From Chloroflexota bacterium (GTDB lineage Bacteria > Chloroflexota > Dehalococcoidia > Lucifugimonadales > UBA3495), in assembly GCA_026710825.1 (NCBI GenBank), contig JAPOQH010000019.1, positions 1 through 64,000 of the forward strand: a stretch of 64,000 bases of DNA, read 5' to 3'. This document shows, one piece after another, positions 51,228 through 59,594 of this stretch. A model generated the notes under the pieces. It saw nothing but the letters and a program-made list of their open reading frames with translations, was not told where the DNA came from and searched no databases. Within the stretch, counting starts at the first letter, position 1; every line of letters begins with the position of its first letter. A program made the translations under genes and the position numbers.

Positions 51228-53585
51228 CTACGCGGCGCGCAGGGTCTGCTTGGATTCGGCGTGCGCGGCGATTCGGTCCCAGCCGTACATCATCGGAGCC
51301 ATTCGCACGTTGGACCACATATCGGCCTGTTCCGCGTAGTGCGGGCTGCCGGGGTGGCCTGACGACCCCAGCGGCACGGCCCACAGCGACCTCTCCCAGT
51401 CTGCGGGATCGTAGGCGTACCGGAACACCGACATGCCGCCCACCGCCGCGAAATCGGCGGGTGAATAGGATCCGGCCCAGGGAGTGTCGCCATCGCCGCC
51501 GGTGGCAACCCGCGGCGGGTCGAGCAATTCGCCAAGCTTGGGCATGGCGAAGGACAACGGATGTTGAGGTCGTGTCTTGTGGATGCGACTCCACGCCCAG
51601 TCGTCGATGTCTCGCCCCAGCTTGTTGGTCAGGGTATGAACTCCCTCGTCCAACGCCACGCTCAACGCGTTTTGCCAGGTCTCTCCTGCGGGCAGCAGCG
51701 CGGTATCGTTGGCGGCGATGGCGTCGGTGACCAGGTTGCGGAACCGGTTGAAGAAAACGCCGCGGCCACGGTCGACAGGCTCCCACGCCAACGCGGCCAG
51801 CCGCTCGCCGAGGTTGTGCTTGAGCAAGCGCCACATCAGGGCGTCCCGCATCGCGCTGTAAATGGTGGGTTCCACGGCGTCGGGATCCATGCTTCCCGAC
51901 CAGGTCCGCAGCCGCCGCAGGGCGGACGCCGTACTTGACCTGGCGGGTTGCATCAGTCTCGACAGGGCGGAGATGTAGGTTTGGGCCGGCAAGGACAGAC
52001 GCTCTGCGTGGATGCGGCCCATGTCGTTGGCCGACGGGTTCTTGATGGACTCTATCCCGTGCGCCACCCGCATTGCGCGGTACCCGGGCGCAAAGTCCAT
52101 TGAAATGTAGTAGGGGTAATCCGCGGCCACTGGTCGGTTGTTGGCCGTGGCGATGTATCCCTCGGGCGGGTTGATGTTGCGCGGCATCTCCGCGAACGGT
52201 ATCGCGCCTTCCCACTCGTGCTCGCCGTCCCAGCCGGCGAAGGGGAGCGGCGCCGGCGCGTCCCCGGGACGCCGGGGAATCTCGCCGCGGCATTGGTACC
52301 CGATGTTGCCGTCCGAGTCGGCCATCACGAAATTGTTCACCGGATCGACCCAGCCTTCCATAGCGTCGGCCAGTTCCGGGACGGTGTGGGCATCCAGCAT
52401 CGAACACAGGATATCGGCCCACGGGTCTGGGCCGTCGCCGGCGGTGTAGCGCAGCGCCAGGGCATAGCCCGACAGCGGGTCGCCGCCCACTACCGGGCCG
52501 TGGTGGGTCGCCCACGTGCGCATGTGGACGTCATCGCCGTCGCGCACCCTGATCACTTCGTCGCGGACGTCGGCGTTGAACCAGTCCTCCTCGCGCTGAT
52601 ACAGCGAGGCGTCAGCGTCGTTGAACCGCTCGATGTACAGGTCCTGGTAGTCGGCGGCGGTGTGCGTCACGCACCAGGCGACGTGGCCGTTGTGCCCGAA
52701 GTGCGGAAACCCCGGCAGGCCCGCGAACGAGACGCCAATCACGTTGAAAGAGTCGCAGGCGATGTGGTTCTGGTAGTAGACGCTGGGAGTGTCCAGGCCG
52801 CGGTGGCTGTCGCCGGCCAGGATGGGCTTGCCGGTGGCGGTGCGAGACCCCGAGATTACCCACGAGTTGGAACCGCTGTCGGTCTCGCCGATCAGGTTGA
52901 GGTCGGCGGCGGCGTCCAGCATTTGCTGCAGGCCGATGTCAACCGGGCCGTCGTAGGATGAGCCGGTGGGTATGATCACCGGTTGACCGGGCGGGTATGA
53001 CGGGAACAGTTCGGCGGCGCGTTCGGGCCCCAGTTCCTTGACCAGCCGGGCCCGCCACGCCTTGCTCTCAAAGACGCCCATGAAAATGTGCCGCACCTTG
53101 AATATGGCGAGGCCATGCCACGGTTCCCACGGTTCGGGTTCGATGCCGGTGATGGCGTATTCCGCGGGCAGGGGCGCGCCGCTGTTGATGAACGCGTTGA
53201 CCCCCTCGGCGTACGCGTCCAGCATGGCCCGGGCGCGTGGACCCGCGGCGGCATAGTCGGCCTTTGCGGCGTCTTCCAGCCGGTGGCGCCGCATCTGCGT
53301 ATCCTGACCCACGGCGGATTCCCCGGCTGCTTCGGCCCAACGGCCCACGGCGCGGAGTCGATCGAACTCCATGGCCCACAGGCGGTCCTGCGCAGTCACG
53401 AATCCCTGGGCAAACCACGCGTCACGCTCGTTGGCGGCGCGCACGTGGGGGATCCCCAGGTTATCTCGCCACACGGTCACAGTGTCATGTAGGCCGGGCA
53501 GGCTCAGTTCGCCCTCCATGGATGGCACGGCTGACGATAGGTCAGCAGCGGTGATGGAGGATGCGCCGATGGCGGTTGCAGTCAT
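51228..53585 (-). CDS. Penicillin acylase family Ntn-hydrolase
   Basis: A 785-residue precursor of the penicillin G acylase/acyl-homoserine lactone acylase group. Such proteins cut themselves at Gly-Ser to expose an N-terminal Ser nucleophile. Here the site is GSNSW with Ser239 in DSGSNSW, followed by SGKPILAGDSH-like text (TATGKPILAGDSH). The N-terminal subunit (VTVWRDNLGIPHVRAA, FAQGFVTAQDRLWAME) and the beta subunit (GFPHFGHNGHVAWCVTH) are both typical. The N-terminus lacks a signal peptide, which is unusual because studied relatives are periplasmic. It may hydrolyse amides or lactones. Confidence 0.94.
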   Translation of the reverse strand: MTATAIGASSITAADLSSAVPSMEGELSLPGLHDTVTVWRDNLGIPHVRAANERDAWFAQGFVTAQDRLWAMEFDRLRAVGRWAEAAGESAVGQDTQMRRHRLEDAAKADYAAAGPRARAMLDAYAEGVNAFINSGAPLPAEYAITGIEPEPWEPWHGLAIFKVRHIFMGVFESKAWRARLVKELGPERAAELFPSYPPGQPVIIPTGSSYDGPVDIGLQQMLDAAADLNLIGETDSGSNSWVISGSRTATGKPILAGDSHRGLDTPSVYYQNHIACDSFNVIGVSFAGLPGFPHFGHNGHVAWCVTHTAADYQDLYIERFNDADASLYQREEDWFNADVRDEVIRVRDGDDVHMRTWATHHGPVVGGDPLSGYALALRYTAGDGPDPWADILCSMLDAHTVPELADAMEGWVDPVNNFVMADSDGNIGYQCRGEIPRRPGDAPAPLPFAGWDGEHEWEGAIPFAEMPRNINPPEGYIATANNRPVAADYPYYISMDFAPGYRAMRVAHGIESIKNPSANDMGRIHAERLSLPAQTYISALSRLMQPARSSTASALRRLRTWSGSMDPDAVEPTIYSAMRDALMWRLLKHNLGERLAALAWEPVDRGRGVFFNRFRNLVTDAIAANDTALLPAGETWQNALSVALDEGVHTLTNKLGRDIDDWAWSRIHKTRPQHPLSFAMPKLGELLDPPRVATGGDGDTPWAGSYSPADFAAVGGMSVFRYAYDPADWERSLWAVPLGSSGHPGSPHYAEQADMWSNVRMAPMMYGWDRIAAHAESKQTLRAA

Positions 53586-53791
53586 GTTGGTAGGCCCCCG
53601 TCAGGTTTGCAGCCATGGTACAACAGGCGGCCAGCATTGGGCAGGCCGGGCGGAAGGATCGCCGGTTATCGTTCGGCGCTTGCCCACCATCTGCGCCCCG
53701 GAAGAAGTCGCCACCGCTCTGCTCGCCGGCGCGATCACACCTCGCGGCTACCACCAACGATATAGAAACACCGATACAAGACCGGGTGGAG

Positions 53792-53797
53792 TATAAT
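53792..53797 (+). promoter_or_regulatory. -10 box of the MFS gene pair
   Basis: TATAAT, 68 bases before the TTG at 53866. No clear -35 box. Confidence 0.5.
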
Positions 53798-53865
53798 GAT
53801 CGGCGATGTTTCCGGAATCGCCTTGAGCCGTGGCGATTATCGTAGTCCATAGAGGTTGATCCCTG

Positions 53866-55242
53866 TTGTTGCAAGCGCGTGAACTCGCCCACCCGGTGCG
53901 GCTGGCGCGAGGCATGTTCTACGGGTGGTGGCTGGCTGTAATAGGCGCGGTGATCATGGTCATCGGGACGGTGCCGCTGTTCCAGGCGCTCTCCCTGTGG
54001 ATGCCGATTCTCCAGCAGAATTTCGGTTGGACCACCACGCAACTGTCCTGGGCATTCACGCTGACCAGGGTGGAGGGCACGGTGATGGGCCCCATCGCCG
54101 GCTGGGGCGTGGACAAGTTGGGCTCGCGCAAGATGGTGATCATCGGTCTCCTGATATTCGCCGCCGGGTTCATCCTGTTCAGCAGAACGGCCAACCTGTG
54201 GATGTTCTATCTTTCGTTTGTGATCATCAGCCTGGGGGCAGGCCTGGGCTCCTGGCTGCCGGCCAACACCGCGCTGAACAACTGGTTCCGCGTCCGGCGT
54301 TCCACTGCAATGTCCATACCCATGCTGGGATTCGGACTCGGCGGTGTGGTGATCGTGCCCCTCATGGCGTGGGCCATGGGCTGGGACGCGCACACGGCCA
54401 TGGAGATTCCGGGACGTCTGGGATGGCAGAACACGGCGTTGGTGGTGGGGTGTGTCGGACTGGTCGCGTCGCTTCCACTGGCTGCGTTGGTGCGAAACCG
54501 CCCCGAGGACTACGGACAGCACCCCGATGGAATCGACCCCGAAACCGCTAGTGAGACCGGCCCCCGGCGTTCGACCAATGGCGGTTCGATCGCGCCGGAT
54601 TATTCCTGGCAGGAGGCAGTCCGCACCCGTGCGTTCTGGCTCATCACCATGGGCCACGCCAGTTCGTCCATCATTATCATCAGCGTCATGACCTACTTGG
54701 GCTTGGTGATGGTCGAGCGGGGTTTCAGCCTGGTGGAGGTCGGTCTGGTGATCTCCGTCCAAACCGCCGTGTCCACCGCGTTCATGGTGATCGGCGGGAT
54801 GGTAGGCGACCGCATTCCCATTCGAATCGCTATATGGGGCTTTTCGTTCCTGCAGTCGATCGCCATCACGGTGCTGCTGTTTGCAGAGACGCTGCCGATG
54901 TTCTTCCTGTTCGGCATCCTGATGGGAATCGGGTTCGGCGGACGCACGCCATTGACCACGTCGATACGCGGGGTCTACTTCGGACGGAGCAGCTTCGCCA
55001 GGATCACCGGCATCTCCATGATCCCCATGAACATCATGTTCATCGTGGTGGTGCCATACATCGCCTGGATGCGGGACTCCATCACCGGCACGTACACCCT
55101 GCCGTTTGCCACCATCGCCATCGTCAGCGCGATCGGCTCGTTCATGTTCCTGGTGCTGGGGAACCCCCAACTGTCCCCATCGCAGCGTCGGCAGGCCGAC
55201 GTCCGCCGGCTGGTCAGCCGCGGAGCGGGAGCGTCGGATTGA
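53866..55242 (+). CDS. MFS transporter (first of a tandem pair)
   Basis: A 458-residue major facilitator with twelve hydrophobic segments and the loop motif GWGVDKLGSRKM between helices 2 and 3. The central loop (RNRPEDYGQHPDGIDPE) is that of OxlT/monocarboxylate-type transporters. The C-terminus has LGNPQLSPSQRRQADVRRL. The start is a TTG doublet at 53866 after an AGAGG sequence. The second transporter gene begins 17 bases after its stop. Confidence 0.88.
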   Translation: MLQARELAHPVRLARGMFYGWWLAVIGAVIMVIGTVPLFQALSLWMPILQQNFGWTTTQLSWAFTLTRVEGTVMGPIAGWGVDKLGSRKMVIIGLLIFAAGFILFSRTANLWMFYLSFVIISLGAGLGSWLPANTALNNWFRVRRSTAMSIPMLGFGLGGVVIVPLMAWAMGWDAHTAMEIPGRLGWQNTALVVGCVGLVASLPLAALVRNRPEDYGQHPDGIDPETASETGPRRSTNGGSIAPDYSWQEAVRTRAFWLITMGHASSSIIIISVMTYLGLVMVERGFSLVEVGLVISVQTAVSTAFMVIGGMVGDRIPIRIAIWGFSFLQSIAITVLLFAETLPMFFLFGILMGIGFGGRTPLTTSIRGVYFGRSSFARITGISMIPMNIMFIVVVPYIAWMRDSITGTYTLPFATIAIVSAIGSFMFLVLGNPQLSPSQRRQADVRRLVSRGAGASD

Positions 55243-55258
55243 ACGGGGGCTCCGCTTG

Positions 55259-56566
55259 ATGGAGCCGAGCGCGAATGACGGCCGGCCGGGGGTGATGGCG
55301 TGGTTGTCGAATTTCATCCGGAGCGATAACACCGGCGGAGTGTTCTACGGGTGGCGGCTGGTGGTGGTCGGATTCCTTGTGATCCTCGTTGGCCGCCAAA
55401 TCGGCGAAACGGCGGCCCTGACCGCCTACTCCACGCTCCTGTATGAATATGTTGGCAATGGCGCGAAATGGTACTCGGTGGTCATCCTGGTCGGTGGGGC
55501 GGTCGGGCTGTTGGCTCTGCCTTTCCTGGGATCGGCGATTGACCAAATTGGTCCGCGACGCGTCGTACGGATTGGTCTCGCGCTGGTTGGGGTAACGGTT
55601 CTTCTGGCGGCGGTGCCCGTGCGCGGTATCCAGGTTCTCGCACTGACCGCCACCGGGGGATTGGGACTCGTTGGCATTTACCTGCCGGCCATAACAACCC
55701 TGAACCACTGGTTCCGGCGCCGGTTGGTGGTCGCACTGGCCGCGCTGTTTTTCGCTGTGGCCATCGCCGCCGCAATTGTTGATTTCGCGGTGCCGCTGCT
55801 GGCCGACGTGGTGGACTGGCGGATTGTGATGGTGGCAGTCGGACTGATCGTACTGGTCGCAACACCGGTGCTGTCCCGCGCATCTCGGGACCGTCCCGAA
55901 GATTGGGGAGAGCGGCCCGACGGATTGGGCGCGGTGCCGGATCGCAGCGTCCCCAACTACGCCTGGCGGGAAGCGCTGCGGTCGGGCCAGTTCTGGATGC
56001 TTGCGGCCGCCATTTGCTGCACTTCTGCCGTCGAGTCGATCTCTCATGTGTACGCGACTCCGGTGATCGTGGACCGGGGCGTCGAGTTAGATACGGTACC
56101 GGACATCAGGCGATTGAATAGCTACCTGACCATCCCGTTCATCCTGGCCGGAGGTTTCCTGGGTTACCGTTGGCCCATCCGGTACGTGCTATCGGGCGCG
56201 GCGATCGCCACGGCAATCGGCATAGGCATGATGTTCATCGGGCAGATGCTGGAGTTCTTGATTGCAACCCTTCTGCTGGCAGCCGCATCCGGGGTCAGCG
56301 TAGCCCCGGGGATAGCGGCGGCGGGGGATTATTTTGGGAGACGGAATTTCGCGGCGGTTACGGCAACCATATTCTTTTTGAAATATCTGGCAGCGTTCCC
56401 GTTATTGCCGGCAGTGGGGTGGCTCTGGTCAGTATGGTTCGGTGGCTCCAGTTTGGTGGCAGTCGCTGCGGCGGCCTTGAGTTTGATCGGTGCCGGACTG
56501 TTCTTTTTGATGGGACAACCGCGTTTGTCGCCATCGCAACCGGCGGCAAACTCGTCGATCAGTTGA
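55259..56566 (+). CDS. MFS transporter (second of a tandem pair)
   Basis: A 435-residue relative of the preceding transporter, with the same GVFYGWRLVVVGF start, an IDQIGPRRVVRIG loop, a RDRPEDWGERPDGLG central loop and a matching end (GQPRLSPSQ). The pair arose by duplication. It shares its operon with the first gene. The last eight bases overlap the LLM gene coming from the other strand. Confidence 0.88.
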   Translation: MEPSANDGRPGVMAWLSNFIRSDNTGGVFYGWRLVVVGFLVILVGRQIGETAALTAYSTLLYEYVGNGAKWYSVVILVGGAVGLLALPFLGSAIDQIGPRRVVRIGLALVGVTVLLAAVPVRGIQVLALTATGGLGLVGIYLPAITTLNHWFRRRLVVALAALFFAVAIAAAIVDFAVPLLADVVDWRIVMVAVGLIVLVATPVLSRASRDRPEDWGERPDGLGAVPDRSVPNYAWREALRSGQFWMLAAAICCTSAVESISHVYATPVIVDRGVELDTVPDIRRLNSYLTIPFILAGGFLGYRWPIRYVLSGAAIATAIGIGMMFIGQMLEFLIATLLLAAASGVSVAPGIAAAGDYFGRRNFAAVTATIFFLKYLAAFPLLPAVGWLWSVWFGGSSLVAVAAAALSLIGAGLFFLMGQPRLSPSQPAANSSIS

Positions 56567-57497
56567 ACTTCGCCATGACCTCCTCGGCGAACAGGGCCAG
56601 GGTTTCGGATGGCGCCGGGTTCGGGAACACGACGAAGAAGTAGCGGATGCCGGACTCCACGTATTCGTTAATCCGCTCCGCCACCTGATTCGGCGTTCCC
56701 GACAAGGTGTTTGGCAAGCGCTCCGCCTGGTATTGGGCGGAGGTCATACCGGCCTGTTCCGCCAACCGCGCCACCAACGCGTCGAACTCCCTTTGCGTCG
56801 GGGCGATCACGCAGTCGGCGTTGTGCGTCCACTCGATGCTTGACGGGTCGCGGCCGGCGGCTTCGGCGGCGCGATGCACGATCCCCTGGTATCGGCGATG
56901 CTCATCCACCGTGTCGTTGTTGCCCACGTTGGCGATGTCTGCGATGCGCCCGATGGTTGGCAGAACGTAGCGGGGACCGTGCCCGCCGACGAGCACGGGA
57001 GGGATCGGTTGCTGCACGGGTTTGGGCTGAACGGATGCGCCGTCAACGGCGTAATGCTCTCCGTCAAATGATACGGACGGCTCAGACCACAGCCGCCGGA
57101 TGAGGCCCACCGACTCCTCGAGCATCTCGCAACGCTCACGTGTCGCGGGAAATGACAGGCCGCAGGCGCGGGTGTCGCTGCCGCTGCCGCCCGCTCCGAT
57201 GCCCAGCGTGATTCGCCCGCCGCTGACCACGTCCAGCGTCGCTGCCATCTTGGCGAGCAGTGCCGGATGTCGGTACGGATTCGCCAACACCATGGGCACG
57301 GCGCGGATGCTGTGCGTCTGCGCCAGCAGCGCGGTCAGCGTCGTCCAGCATTCCAGCGCGTCGGTGTTGAGCAGGTCGAAGAGGCTGGCCGAGTAGTAGC
57401 CGAGGCGATCCGCCTCCAGCCAAACGCGGAGCAGGTCGTCATAGGAATAGCGGTACTGGTTGACGCGGACGTTGAATTTGACGGGTTGATCGGTCAC
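56559..57497 (-). CDS. LLM class flavin-dependent oxidoreductase
   Basis: A 312-residue luciferase-like monooxygenase of the short type with VRVNQYRYSYDDLLRVWLEAD at the start (shortened), TLDVVSGGRITLGIGAGGSGSD, PKPVQQPIPPVLVGGHG, and a C-terminal NTLSGTPNQVAERINEYVESGIRYF (shortened). GTG is the start, with GAGG upstream. It lies 72 bases after another LLM gene on the same strand, with a palindrome between them. Confidence 0.92.
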   Translation of the reverse strand: MTDQPVKFNVRVNQYRYSYDDLLRVWLEADRLGYYSASLFDLLNTDALECWTTLTALLAQTHSIRAVPMVLANPYRHPALLAKMAATLDVVSGGRITLGIGAGGSGSDTRACGLSFPATRERCEMLEESVGLIRRLWSEPSVSFDGEHYAVDGASVQPKPVQQPIPPVLVGGHGPRYVLPTIGRIADIANVGNNDTVDEHRRYQGIVHRAAEAAGRDPSSIEWTHNADCVIAPTQREFDALVARLAEQAGMTSAQYQAERLPNTLSGTPNQVAERINEYVESGIRYFFVVFPNPAPSETLALFAEEVMAKFN

Positions 57498-57517
57498 GGG
57501 GTCGTAGCCTCAAAAAT

Positions 57518-57545
57518 GTAGGGGCGAATAATCATTCGCCCCTAC
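57518..57545. repeat. REP-like palindrome, GCGAAT type (best copy)
   Basis: GTAGGGGCGAAT pairs perfectly with ATTCGCCCCTAC around a 4-base loop. It lies between two LLM genes in the same direction. The arms share AGGGGCGAA with 5457-5480. Confidence 0.8.
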
Positions 57546-57569
57546 GGCAGTCCGGGTTTTGTCGGGCGG

Positions 57570-58754
57570 CTACTTCGAGCCGTTGCCGTTCCGGAAGTGG
57601 GGGATCACTTCTTTGCCGAATTTCTCGATGGAGGCCATGACCTTCTCGTGGGGGATGGTCTCGGTCTGCATGATGAGCATGACCTGGTCGACGCCGATGT
57701 CTTCGTACATCTGGCAGGTCTTGATGCAGGACTCGGGGTTGCCGGCGATGATGACGCCGCGGTCGGACAGGGTCTTGCCGTCCAGTTGGGCGATGGCGGC
57801 GCGGGCGGCGCCGGGGCCGGCGTCCAGCGACAGGCCGACGTCCTGGGCCAACTGCTGGTGCTCTTCGTCTGACTGGCGCAGCCAGCGGCTGAAGTCTGCG
57901 CTCAGGTGGTCGGGCACGCCGCCCCAGGCCTCCAGCAGTTCCTCATAGGCGCCGATGCGACCGGCGATGTAGGGCTTGTCGGGGCCGAAGAACGTCTTCA
58001 TGGACTCGGCGGCCAGTTCCTTGGCATAGTCGTCGTCATCGTCGCAGAAGCCGTGGACATTGTTGCCCCAGAACTCGGTGATGAACTCGCCGACGGGCTC
58101 GCAGTCCTTGAGGGCGTCCCGGTAAATCTGGACCTTTTCCTTCAGGACTTCGACGGCGTAGGAGGCGGAGGAAAGGACGCCGATGCCCTTCTGGGCGGCC
58201 AGCCGGAAGCTGTCCTCGGAGGTGCAGGCCAGGTACATCCGCGGGTGCGGCTGCTGGAAAGGCTTGGGCAGAACACGCCGCTTGGGCACGCTCCAGTGCT
58301 CGCCCTCATATTCGTACTCGTCGGAAGTCCAGATCTTGGGTAGCATGTTGATGGACTCGTTCCACAGGCTGCGGGTATCGCGCGGGTCGATGCCCAGGCC
58401 CGTCTGCTCGTAGGCATTGGAGCGGCCGGTGCCGACCTCGATGCGTCCGTCGGTGAGCTGGTCCAGCAGGGCCACGCGCTCGGCGACGCGAACCGGATGG
58501 TGGTAGGGCAGGATGCAAACGCCGTAGCCGATGCGGATGTTCTTGGTGATCCGGCTGAGAGCGCCGAACATGGCGTCCTGCGACGGCGAGCCGGAGAAGC
58601 CGGTCAGAAAGTGGTGTTCCACGAACCAGAGGTTGTCGAATCCCACCTGGTCGGCCAACTCGCACTGTTCCAGGGTTTCCTTATATAGCGCGTTCCAATC
58701 AATCTCGGTGCCCTGAAATGGGCGCTGGCATTCGTAAAGCAGGCCGAACTGCAT
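57570..58754 (-). CDS. LLM class flavin-dependent oxidoreductase
   Basis: A 394-residue luciferase-like monooxygenase with WFVEHHFLTGFSGSPSQD near residue 43, YGVCILPYHHPVRVAERVALLD, QLTDGRIEVGTGRSNAYEQTG, and KPFQQPHPRMYLACTSED. GAGGAGAG lies close before the ATG. It may oxidise a different substrate from the shorter LLM protein encoded downstream, with which it is probably cotranscribed. Confidence 0.94.
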   Translation of the reverse strand: MQFGLLYECQRPFQGTEIDWNALYKETLEQCELADQVGFDNLWFVEHHFLTGFSGSPSQDAMFGALSRITKNIRIGYGVCILPYHHPVRVAERVALLDQLTDGRIEVGTGRSNAYEQTGLGIDPRDTRSLWNESINMLPKIWTSDEYEYEGEHWSVPKRRVLPKPFQQPHPRMYLACTSEDSFRLAAQKGIGVLSSASYAVEVLKEKVQIYRDALKDCEPVGEFITEFWGNNVHGFCDDDDDYAKELAAESMKTFFGPDKPYIAGRIGAYEELLEAWGGVPDHLSADFSRWLRQSDEEHQQLAQDVGLSLDAGPGAARAAIAQLDGKTLSDRGVIIAGNPESCIKTCQMYEDIGVDQVMLIMQTETIPHEKVMASIEKFGKEVIPHFRNGNGSK

Positions 58755-58928
58755 GGCTACTCTCCTCTCATTGCGACGGATTGCATCGTGCGCGGTGGAC
58801 GCGGCGGCGGTTTAGGGCAGAGGTGGAAAGACGCTGCCGGCCTGGGGCGCGGGTTGGCGGCAGTATAGCGCAAACGCGCGGTGTTGGGAATTATGCTTGG
58901 CCCCGCCGCGCTGTGGTACAGTACCGTA

Positions 58929-59198
58929 ATGCCAAACTACTCTTGGTACGCTGACAAAAACGATCGGTTAATGCGGGAACGCGGTCTATCTTTTGAACAG
59001 GTCTTGGATCACTTGGAGAATGGCGGGTTGTTGGATACGGTTGACCATCCCAATCAAAGGCGACACCCGGGCCAGCGAATGTTCATCGTTCGTATCGGGA
59101 ACTACGCTTATGAGGTGCCGTTTGTGATGGAAGGGGACACGTTCGTGTTGAGGACTGCGTATCCCAGCCGCAGAGCAACTCGTGATTACCTGCGATAG
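58929..59198 (+). CDS. BrnT-like toxin
   Basis: The 89-residue protein starts MPNYSWYADKNDRLMRERG and has SFEQVLDHLENGGLLDTVDHPNQ, PGQRMFIVRIGNYAYEVPF, and LRTAYPSRRATRDYL. This matches a widespread family of small toxins close to BrnT/RelE ribonucleases encoded with an acidic-plus-CopG-type antitoxin. The ATG at 58929 is chosen over upstream GTG and ATG because of family length. The antitoxin candidate starts 16 bases later. Confidence 0.8.
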   Translation: MPNYSWYADKNDRLMRERGLSFEQVLDHLENGGLLDTVDHPNQRRHPGQRMFIVRIGNYAYEVPFVMEGDTFVLRTAYPSRRATRDYLR

Positions 59199-59214
59199 TG
59201 AGTGGAGGCAACAG

Positions 59215-59571
59215 ATGACAACTGCGGACAATGAAAACCGAGAACCTCCATTTTCTGAAGAAGAACTGGCAGAGTTGTGGCCTTTCGATGAACCTTGGCC
59301 ATTCAACGACGACGATGGCGTTGAAGACGCTGAAGAACTAGATATGCTGCGCTCCTCCGAACGCGGCGAGTGGCGTTCCGTGCCCGACTTTCCAGAATAT
59401 AAGAAGCGCCTCGAGGAAAATTTGCGAATCGCTCGTTTGGCCGGAAAGGTGGGCCCTGTCTCCTACGACAAGCCCTACCCGTGGTCGAAAAAAAACTCGC
59501 CAGCGGCATCGCCGCCGCTTGCCGGCGATGGCGATTGTAGCGATAATTCGCAGCAGAGCGAACGAAGTTAG
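59215..59571 (+). CDS. Atypical antitoxin partner of the BrnT-like toxin
   Basis: A 118-residue acidic protein with the recognisable antitoxin segment LRSSERGEWRSVPDFPEYKKRLEE (shortened) near residues 44-66. The usual C-terminal ribbon-helix-helix end is missing: the sequence instead passes a run of eight A (59488-59495) into a Pro/Ala/Ser-rich tail. It may be a C-terminally altered antitoxin, or the product of a frameshift in a longer ancestor. GTGGAGG lies upstream of the ATG at 59215. Confidence 0.65.
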   Translation: MTTADNENREPPFSEEELAELWPFDEPWPFNDDDGVEDAEELDMLRSSERGEWRSVPDFPEYKKRLEENLRIARLAGKVGPVSYDKPYPWSKKNSPAASPPLAGDGDCSDNSQQSERS

Positions 59572-59594
59572 CGTCCAACAGGAGGCTTTGCACA

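Noticed and set aside
53542..55332. A 596-codon open frame on the minus strand
   Set aside because: Antisense to the MFS transporter; composed of His/Asp/Gln-rich shadow sequence.
53866..56566. The two MFS genes as one split gene
   Set aside because: Each has a full set of hydrophobic segments, its own start, and the same ending motif, so they are duplicates and not fragments.
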